A DNA stretch of 64,000 nucleotides, from contig OW799233.1 of assembly GCA_941918925.1 (NCBI GenBank), positions 127,992,833 through 128,056,832 of the forward strand, in the 5' to 3' direction. Shown here piece by piece: positions 57,036 through 64,000 of the stretch (the stretch's first letter is position 1; each line of letters opens with the position of its first letter). The position numbers were made by a program, and so were the translations under genes. The stretch is from Phyto melanocephala (Eukaryota; Arthropoda; Insecta; Diptera; Rhinophoridae). Under the pieces are notes generated by a model. It did no database searches, had not been told where the DNA came from, and saw only the letters and a list, made by a program, of their open reading frames with translations.

Positions 57036-57631
57036 AGGTTCGTTCGAGAACTCACAAATTTGTACGAATTTGTACAAATTTTTACTTCATTTTACGAAAT
57101 TGCATTCGTTTACACAAATTTGTAGTAAATAGAGAGCGAAAAGTGACAGTTCTTGACTGAGTATTTGCAAATTTTTACTACAGAAATTTCTTGCAGTAAG
57201 ATTTAGCAAAACCAAAAAACATATGATTCAAAAGGTAAACAAACAAAAGTAAGCAAACAAAAAGTATACAATTTGTGAAAAAAATGTTTAAAAAAAAAGG
57301 AAAATCCAAACAAAAGTGCAAAATATTATTAAATTTAAATTGTTTGTGAAATAAAGTTAGTTAACAATGTCTACAGACGAAAGAATGGAACTGCTTGAAT
57401 CTGGCGCAGGTATACATACTTAAATACATATTTGCACAAATGTATGTATGTACATAGTTCCCATTAAACTTTATTTATTTGCCATCAGCTGTTACTTCAA
57501 TCTTACGAATTTTTACAAATGTCTGTTGGAGTACTTTTTTGGACAAATTCTCTTTTTGAGAGTAAAATTTTAAATTTACTAAATAATTACTCATTTACTA
57601 CAAAGTGCAGTAAAAGTACTCGAACGAACCT
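57036..57631 (+). mobile_element. AGGTTCGTTCGAG element, copy 1 (596 bp)
   Basis: Ends are AGGTTCGTTCGAGAACTC and, from the other strand, AGGTTCGTTCGAGTACTT. ATT occurs on both sides (57033-57035 and 57632-57634), a 3-bp target duplication. Inside, ATGTCTACAGACGAAAGAAT at 57367 starts a short frame (MSTDERMELLESGA) that ends at a CAG/GTATAC splice-donor-like site. No transposase is encoded, so the element is non-autonomous; the superfamily is not identified. Confidence 0.75.
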
Positions 57632-57662
57632 ATTTACAAGGCATATTTATTCATCAGATAAT

Positions 57663-58875
57663 AGGTTCGTTCGAGAACTCACAAATTTGTACGAATTTGT
57701 ACAAATTTTTACTGCATTTTACGAAATTGCGTTCGTTTACACAAATTTGTAGTAAATGAGAGCACAAATAGAGAGCGAAAAGTGACAGTTCTTGACTGAG
57801 TATTTGCAAATTTTTACAACAGAAATTTCTTGCTGTAAGATTTAGCAAAACCAAAAAACATATGATTCAAAAGGTAAAAGGTTCGTTCGAGTACTTTTAC
57901 TGCACTTTGTAGTAAATGAGTAATTATTTAGTAAATTGAAAATTTTACTCTCAAAAAGAGAATTTGTCCAAAAAAGTACTCGAACAGACATTTGTAAAAA
58001 TTCGTAAGATTGAAGCAACAGCTGATGGCAAATAAATAAAGTTTAATGGGAACTATGTACATACATACATATGTGCAAATATGTATTTAAGTATGTATAC
58101 CTGCGCCAGATTCAGGCAGTTCCATTCTTTCATCTGTAGACATTGGTAACTAACTTTATTTCACAAACAATTTAAATTTAATAATATTTTGCACTTTTGT
58201 TTGGATTTTCCTTTTTTTTAAATATTTTTTCACAAATTGTATACTTTTTGTTTGCTTACTTTTGTTTGTTTACCTTTTGAATCATATGTTTTTTGGTTTT
58301 GCTAAATCTTACTACAAGAAATTTCTGTTGTAAAAATTTGCAAATACTCAGTCAAGAACTGTCACTTTTCGCTCTCTATTTGTGCTCTCATTTACTACAA
58401 ATTTGTGTAAACGAACGCAATTTCGTAAAATACAGTAAAAATTTGTACAAATTCGTACAAATTTGTGAGTTCTCGAACGAACCTAAACAAACAAAAGTAA
58501 GCAAACAAAACGTATACAATTTGTGAAAAAATATTAAAAAAAGGAAAATCCAAACCAAAGTGCAAAATATTATTAAATTTAAATTGTTTGTGAAATAAAG
58601 TTAGTTAACAATGTCTACAGATGAAAGAATGGAACTGCCTGAATCTGGCGCAGGTATACATACTTAAATACATATTTGCACAAATGTATGTATGTACATA
58701 GTTTCCATTAAACTTTATTTATTTGCCATCAGCTGTTGCTTCAATCTTACGAATTTTTACAAATGTTTGTTCGAGTACTTTTTTGAACAAATTCTCTTTT
58801 TGGGAGTAAAATTTTCAATTTACTAAATAATTACTCATTTACTACAAAGTGCAGTAAAAGTACTCGAACGAACCT
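57663..58875 (+). mobile_element. AGGTTCGTTCGAG element, copy 2, split by copy 3
   Basis: It has the same ends as copy 1 and AAT on both sides (57660-57662, 58876-58878). The left part (57663-57878) and the right part (58488-58875) join to about 604 bp. The right part carries ATGTCTACAGATGAAAGAAT at 58611 and the same donor-like site as copy 1. Confidence 0.8.
57879..58484 (-). mobile_element. AGGTTCGTTCGAG element, copy 3, inserted in copy 2
   Basis: It is a complete copy in reverse orientation, 606 bp, with AAA on both sides (57876-57878, 58485-58487). Comparison with copy 1 (AAAAGGTAAACAAACAAAAG) shows the empty site. It is the youngest insertion of the cluster. Confidence 0.85.
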
Positions 58876-60180
58876 AATTGCAGTTTGGAGAGAATTTTTT
58901 GTTTATATTTTTTATATATATGAAGTTTGACATTTGAAATAAATTAGAAAAGAGAGAAAATTGTTTTTTATTTATGCACTTTGACAGGTGAAATTTAAAA
59001 TAAGTTTTGAAAAAAAATAATCAGCTGGTGAATCAAGAGTACCTGATGAATAAATATGCCTTGGATATTCATTTCCGACCTCATTAATTATATATGTATT
59101 TTCTATTTATGTCCATGTTTTGGTTGAAATAAACTTTAAGAAGCCCCAACATGTTGCACAGACCTGTATGCGTATCTTTTGGAAATACTTATTTGGGAAT
59201 AAATCTCTGTTAAATCTGTATTGACCTGTATGTCGCATCAATCCTTTCGAAATGTTTGGAAATGACTCGCTATTGAATGTGCTGTTTTTCAATACATAGC
59301 ATCACAACTTTCTAAGATAAAAGCAAATAAACTCGACTGCCTTTGATATTTCCCAAAAAATATAATTTTTTTCAAGCTCCTAAATAATTCTTGGTCATGC
59401 TAGTGACACCAAAACTTGTAGCCTCCAAAATTATTTTTGAGAAAAACCGACAAATCGGTTTGAACTGAAATACAAAAATACAACTGCTTCGGTGTTTTTC
59501 AAAAAATGTATAAACGAAAATCAATTTTTCAGCTTCCAAAACAACCGAGAGATATCAAATAGAAGAGGCTTGACAAGCAGAATACACTATTAAAAATTTT
59601 AAAATTTATAATGGCACCACTACAAAATGGCCTACAGTAAATTAATATAAGTGGTCCATTGGAAGAGCTTAAGCAATAGAATACATTAAGCTATAAAAAA
59701 GTCAAAATATAAGATGGGGTTTTAAATAAAATGGGGGATATATGGCAAATACATATATTTTTATTGTGGCTTTATACTCTTTAACCCCTACAATATTGGT
59801 ATCAAATAAAAGGGCATGACCAGTAGAATATGGTTAACAAAAAATGGCGGGTAATTTTTTTTATAACCCCATCGATGTGGGTATTAAAAATTATAAAGCA
59901 AAAGGAGTATTACATTATCTCTTAAATCTACGCTACTCTACGATGTGGCCACATAATGGTGGAGGGTATTATCAAGTTCGACACGGCTGAATATGGAACT
60001 CTTACTTGTTTTTCTTATATTTTACCAAAACTCGAGAAGCATTTGTCTAATTTAGGGTTTATTTGACAAAATAAATTATGTACATACATATTTTGTAATT
60101 AAATTTTCATTGCCAAACTTTTTGTTTTAAACAAGTATTTAAATTTATTCATATATTTTGCATCAAACGCTTAATCACAG

Positions 60181-60289
60181 ATCAAAGAATTTTGAGGATG
60201 AACTTGAAGCTGGTTTAAAAAATGCATTCCACTCGGCTAGTGTCAGCAAAAATATACTTTTTCAGATTATTCTTTCATTATCACAATAA
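60181..60289 (+). other. possible alternative last exon of the PLA2 gene
   Basis: After an ATCACAG acceptor-like site at 60180, the phase left by PLA2 exon 1 reads SKNFEDELEAGLKNAFHSAS and VSKNILFQIILSLSQ, then TAA at 60287-60289, overlapped by AATAAA (60285-60290). That would make a short secreted form without the enzyme domain. A related segment is at 61081. The acceptor's pyrimidine tract is weak, so this is a hypothesis. Confidence 0.3.
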
Positions 60290-60379
60290 AATTTCTTTAC
60301 AAAAAAAATAGACATTTTAAAAAAGAACTTAAGCCTGAACAAATTTTATTATTCTAATTATAAACCGATTTTTTATTAG

Positions 60380-60589
60380 ATATCCCTCGACAATTTCAAA
60401 TGAATACCCTCATGCCGATATAACAAAAGATCTAAATAGCGGACAAGAAAATAATTATTTTCAGGATATCACCAATAACGTCGTGATAGAAAAAGAGGAA
60501 GAACTGAAACTGCGAAACGAGATGGATAAAAATGTTTTTATAGCAAGGGCAAATGATCCCTTTGGCTATTCAACAAAATGGAAAAGAAG
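60380..60589 (+). CDS. secreted phospholipase A2, exon 2 (pro-region)
   Basis: The exon follows TTTTTTATTAG and ends at AAGAAG before GTAAGA. It supplies residues 182-252, starting KYPSTISNEYPHADITKDL and ending DPFGYSTKWKRR. It is acidic with a Glu/Lys-rich middle (VIEKEEELKLRNEMDKN). Phases at both borders match exons 1 and 3, which is the main evidence that it belongs to the gene. Confidence 0.75.
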
Positions 60590-61080
60590 GTAAGATCTGA
60601 GTAAAAAAGTTCGAATAAAATATTAATACATAACAAACACATGGCACGGTGTTTATGATATTCAGGAATTTATTGTTCAGTGTCTATCACCTAGATAGAC
60701 TTAAAAAATGAAAAATAAAAATACAAATTTGCTTTCAATAATTCCTCCCAAAGGATGGATATTGAAAGCATAACAAAAATGTATTTCTAATATAAAAGAA
60801 TATGAACACGTTGAAAAATTTAATTTGATAGAAAAAAGAAAATGTTGAAAATACTATTATTCCCTAAATCTAATTTCGTTAAATTGTAACATAAATAGTA
60901 TTTTAAAAATTACATATGAGTATACCTTTAAATTATACAATTTAATTAAATTTAGAAGATGTTTTAGGAAAAAAAATGGAAATGAAAATAAAAATGATTT
61001 ACAATAAAATTTAATATATATTTTTTAATATATAAAGTTCGAATAAGAAAGATAAGATATTTATATGTTAATGAAATGCT

Positions 61081-61182
61081 GATGATGAAATCGTAGCTGG
61101 TTTCGAAAATGCAGTCCACTCGGCTAGTGTCGGTAAAAATACAATATTCCAATTAATTCTAAATTATTTTTCTCTGGATTGA
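61081..61182 (+). other. exon-like segment related to 60181-60289
   Basis: One frame reads DDEIVAGFENAVHSASVGKN then TIFQLILNYFSLD and a TGA. It aligns without gaps to 27 codons of the segment at 60190-60270 (17 identical residues). There is no acceptor in the right phase upstream, where stops lie close by. It may be a decayed duplicate exon or a noncoding repeat. Confidence 0.3.
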
Positions 61183-61216
61183 TTATGTAAGTTAATTTTC
61201 ATAAATTATTATATTC

Positions 61217-61588
61217 CAAGGCATATTTATTCATTAGGTAGTCTTAATTCGTCAGCTGATCTTTTTTCTTTGCTTATTTTAAATATCAGTTGTCGAAGTT
61301 CATAAATAAAAAACAATTCTACCCAGGGTACACTTATACAAGGTGGCGGTGCCAGCCAGTATGTTAAACTTAATATTTAAAAAAATTATATCAACTCCGG
61401 AAATTGTCAAACTCCATACATAAAAAAGAAAGGCAAAAATTGCTCTCCTTAACGCTATAACCTTATGTAATTACACCATGATTCTACCTTTTCTCTCATT
61501 AATTTCAAATGCCATATTTCTACAGAAAAAATGTGAACAAAAAAAATTATCTCGGAACTGCTATTATCTGATAAATAAATATGCCTTG
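61217..61588 (+). mobile_element. hAT-like miniature element, copy 2
   Basis: CAAGGCATATTTATTCATTA on the left and, from the other strand, CAAGGCATATTTATTTATCA on the right. It contains the P-like element at 61324-61480; without it the length is about 207 bp. Flanking 8-mers TTATATTC and TAAACTTC agree at five positions only, so its duplication is decayed or doubtful. Confidence 0.65.
61324..61480 (+). mobile_element. P-element-like miniature element, copy 2, with 8-bp target duplication
   Basis: ATTCTACC occurs at 61316-61323 and 61481-61488. Between them lies a 157-bp unit starting CAGGGTACACTTATACAAGG and, from the other strand, CATGGTGTAATTACATAAGG. Eight-bp duplications and this end pattern fit the P superfamily, with hAT as the alternative. 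There is no coding capacity. Confidence 0.8.
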
Positions 61589-61757
61589 TAAACTTCCTAA
61601 AATATTCTTTCTGAAAATTTTAAGCCATATACATACATACATAAATGATTTATAAGTTTAAAAAATATTAATTTATAAACATGTAAGAAAATCTAATAAT
61701 GTAAAGAAATCTTTTTATGACATTCCGAAAATCGTCAATTTTAAAATTTATTTTCAG

Positions 61758-62184
61758 AAATGCATCTACCCAAATCAAACGTAAACGGGATGTTTTAAGT
61801 CTATATTCAATGATTCAGTGTTCGACAGGATGTGATCCGCTTGTGTTCAAAGGTTACGGATGTTATTGTGGTTTTTTGGGCAATGGCATACCAACAGATG
61901 GCATTGATCGTTGTTGTAAGCTTCATGATAAGTGTTATGAATACAGCAATTGTATATCATATCTTCAATATTTTGTACCGTATGTTTGGAAATGTTACCA
62001 CAACAAGCCATTATGTGCTATAGATCATGGTGAATGGGGTGGACCACAGTCGTGTGCGGCGCGCTTATGTCACTGTGACTTAAGGCTGTCGAGATGTTTG
62101 CGTCAGTATGCTTGTCCAGGCAGCAGAACGGTGTGTCGTTCGTCGGCATCGAGAAGACTGCAAAATTTGTTATTGACTAAGTAA
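61758..62184 (+). CDS. secreted phospholipase A2, exon 3 (catalytic domain)
   Basis: The exon follows TTATTTTCAG and encodes residues 253-393. A basic KRKRD at 259-263 looks like a pro-protein cleavage site that would free a domain of about 130 residues. The calcium loop is [12 protein letters not shown] (284-295), and the active-site helix is [10 protein letters not shown] with the catalytic His 308 and calcium-binding Asp 309. Further on, [10 protein letters not shown] supplies the second Asp of the catalytic network. The many Cys residues fit the disulfide-rich fold. Everything needed for catalysis is visible. The tail [16 protein letters not shown] is Arg/Leu-rich. Confidence 0.92.
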
Positions 62185-62270
62185 AACAAAATATGAATTT
62201 GTTTGTTGGTTTGTGTATTTATTAAAAGTTTATTGTTTTCTAAAATTAATTATATGAACGAAATTTTATT

Positions 62271-64000
62271 TTACGATAATCGTAAACTTTTCCTAGAACC
62301 ACTACGTCCTTTCGATGTACTTCCTCCCGTAGAGGAAGCCGTTGAGCTATTTGATTTAGTATCCCGTATCTCCCGTTCTAACTTATGACTAGGTTCACAA
62401 TTATTGGCCATAAATTCTCGGACATTTTGACATTCTTGTTGAAACTGTATTATAGTTTTAAAAGTGGCCGATGTTGCTTTTGTGATCATGAGAACATTTT
62501 GACACATCCATAGGATGTCTCTTTGTAGCTCGTTGATGGAACGTATTTGACCCGATTCGATGTTTTTTTTAATTGTTGCAAAATCTATAGGCCTTAAACA
62601 TATTTCAGATAATTTCTGGCTTGATGACTCATCACTAAGAACCTTTTGAAGTGTAGCTAAATATTTGCTTGAATGCAAAACGTTGTAAATACTGAGTAGA
62701 GATTTTTTTGATGTTCTCAGATCACGTTCATCACGATCACTGGAAGCTGGGGAATTCGGTATGCTGTCTATTACTGGTGTGGAGGAATAACGACGTCTAG
62801 AACGATGATTTGTTGTGGAGTGATCACTGTGTGTAGTAGCCTCTTCGTCGATCATAGGACTCTCTGAACGATCTCGATCGCGTAACTTACGCAGAGCTGT
62901 GGGTCGTGGTGTAAGATTCCCGCTGTTTGAGCTAACATTTGGTGTCGCCATTTGTACAGATGGATTAAGAATTTCGTCATCAGTTTTTGTTTCGTGAGGA
63001 CTTTTACGTTGTCCGCGTGTGTTGGAGTTGTGTTTTTCATCTTTGCGTGTTTGTACGCTTATATCTGTCGATGAAGAGTTCTCATCGGTGTCTGCAATTG
63101 ATATAGATGGTGGCGGTTGTATTTTTGGCATTATCAAAGTCTCAACAGTATTGGGTTGAGAGTCCGCGGTCATGGAGGTTGAAGATTGTTGTTCATTAGT
63201 ATCATCATCTGGAGAACAGGTAGTGACTATTATAAAACAAAAGATAAAATGAAAAATTAAGTTTTGATTGTATTTGAACTGTTAGTTTTCTAATTAAAAT
63301 GTTTATTACTATGTAATGTAGTCTTAATTTCAAAATTAATTAATAAAGTGAAAACTATACGTTTTCTAAACTAGTTAAAAATTAGTTTAAAAAAAATAAA
63401 TTTCTTTAAAAAATTAACTTGCTTTATCATAAAACAAATAAGATATAAAAACAATACGGAATTTTTGTAAAAAAAAAATGAGATCACTATTTTTATAAAT
63501 TCCGTAGTGTTTTTAAATACCGGAAAGTACTTATATTATAATTTAATTTACCATTTATTTCAATTCCAGTTTTTACATCAGTTTTAGTAGTTCTTTCTTC
63601 CTGGATTTGTTCTTCCTTAGCTTCTTCTTTTTCCAATTTCATAGAACTCCCCTGCTTAATATCTTCTGCAGATGGTGCTACAAATACATCATCTTTCTGT
63701 TCATCATTTTCTGGCAGTAGCTTTTTATTTTCATCGATATCATCCTCCGCAGTAACGGAATTTTCTTTCTCATCTAACATTTCCTGTTTATTGTCAACAC
63801 TTTCGTTGGAACAAGTCTCATTTGCGGTTTTTACTAGATCTAGTTCGTTTTTTAAAATTGCAGACTCCACCTGATCTTTTAAAAAATGCTCCTCATTTGA
63901 CGATTCGTTTATATTCAAGCGATCCTTAGTTGACTCCAAAGAAGCTACAGCTGCCAATGGTAAATTGTCTGTAGAATCATCACTGGATATTATTTCTACC
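62271..64000 (-). CDS. Brd8: Brd8-like bromodomain protein, C-terminal part, continues past the right edge
   Basis: Brd8 is a bromodomain subunit of the Tip60/NuA4 histone acetyltransferase complex in the nucleus. Two exons are visible. The upstream one (64000-63552) is open to the edge and acidic, with Glu/Asp/Lys-rich text such as EKEEAKEEQIQEERTTK; it ends at a GTAAAT donor. The last exon (63226-62271) follows an ATAATAG acceptor, and the split codon joins as G plus TC. It reads TTCSPDDDTNEQQSSTS, then Ser/Arg/Asp-rich linker, then a bromodomain-like segment (SLLSIYNVLHSSKYLATLQ, ICLRPIDFATIKKNIESGQ, IRSINELQRDILWMCQNVL). The Asn usual at the acetyl-lysine site is replaced by text such as MCQNVLMITKAT, where QN may serve. 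The tail is Ser/Gly-rich and ends GSRKSLRLS. A TTTATT (AATAAA on this strand) sits right after the stop. Confidence 0.85.

Larger units (their letters stand above)
57637..59063 (+). mobile_element. 211-bp hAT-like miniature element, copy 1, enlarged by insertions
   Basis: The ends are CAAGGCATATTTATTCATCA on the left and the same sequence on the other strand at the right (TGATGAATAAATATGCCTTG). The flanks are GATATTTA (split by the neighbouring AGGTTCG element) and GATATTCA, an 8-bp target duplication with one change. Without the insertion at 57663-58878 it is about 211 bp, almost the size of its second copy at 61217 once that copy's own insertion is removed. Confidence 0.7.
56983..60010 (+). 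mobile_element. DINE-1-like element, long subfamily, host of a nested insertion cluster
   Basis: The 5' part (TTTCATCCGTTTGTAATTTC, TATGATATT) lies just left of 57036. The body resumes at 59064 (GATATTCATTTCCGACCTCA) and runs to the CGACACGGCTGAATATGG hairpin side and CTTACTTGTT at 60010. Everything from 57036 to 59063 is later insertion. The 5' terminus near 56983 is degraded. All of it lies in PLA2 intron 1. Confidence 0.75.

Noticed and set aside
57654..57854. 66-codon frame MVLLNLTARNFCCKNLQ found again at 58293-58526
   Set aside because: It looks conserved only because it lies in copies of the same AGGTTCG element; its reading direction is opposite to the element's start-codon exon and there is no independent copy.
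1..64000. tRNA or rRNA genes
   Set aside because: Reading both strands by eye I found no convincing cloverleaf with a T-arm GTTCRANYC box and A-box pair, and no rRNA-like GC-rich block; a covariance-model scan would be needed to exclude them fully.

Overview
The window is nuclear DNA of a dipteran, most likely a calyptrate (blow fly-like) species. It is very AT-rich, has short spliced introns (57-67 nt), many CATA/TATG runs, and is crowded with relics of insect transposon families. The protein-coding exons closely resemble conserved Drosophila genes. The species call is an inference from style and gene content; no database was searched.

Host genes from left to right. (1) The last two coding exons of the CNC-bZIP transcription factor cap-n-collar (+; 16244-17454 and 19055-19456). 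The first 16 kb is probably its intron or 5' territory. (2) CSN6, the MPN subunit of the COP9 signalosome (+; 24695-25768, one 57-nt intron). (3) Dph5, the diphthamide-synthesis methyltransferase (-; 30637-31546, one 67-nt intron). (4) A 1223-codon, intronless host cell factor (Hcf) reading frame (+; 47569-51240). (5) A secreted phospholipase A2 with a long pro-region (+; exons 56293-56837, 60380-60589, 61758-62184). (6) The 3' part of a Brd8-like bromodomain gene (-; 62271 to beyond the right edge), convergent with the PLA2 gene at 86 bp. These genes do not form one pathway. They are conserved housekeeping or regulatory genes separated by repeat-filled spacers.

The rest is mostly mobile DNA. 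The commonest family, in at least a dozen pieces, has DINE-1/INE-1-like (Helentron-associated) architecture: it opens TATACCCTTCAC, has an inverted GTGAAGGGTATA near its other end, then a hairpin built from ATTCGGC/GCCGAAT, then CTTACTTGTT. Other elements are an apparently intact jockey-type LINE with matching 12-bp target duplications (41411-45591), a decayed second LINE (36497-38354), a shrunken Helitron with a Pif1-like helicase remnant (40070-41213), a Tc1-type element with 55-bp inverted repeats (10179-11829), three mariner-type relics, a foldback-like element with 9-bp duplications (35605-36237), P-like and hAT-like miniature elements, and several palindromic miniature families. Intron 1 of the PLA2 gene holds a four-level nest of insertions whose order can be read from the sequence.

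The observations most worth follow-up are: a 74-codon His/Gln-rich frame continuing past the cnc stop; the intronless Hcf frame that ends before the family's C-terminal module; a repeated element that carries a start codon plus a splice donor inside the PLA2 intron; two related exon-like segments flanking PLA2 exon 2; and the seemingly intact jockey element.
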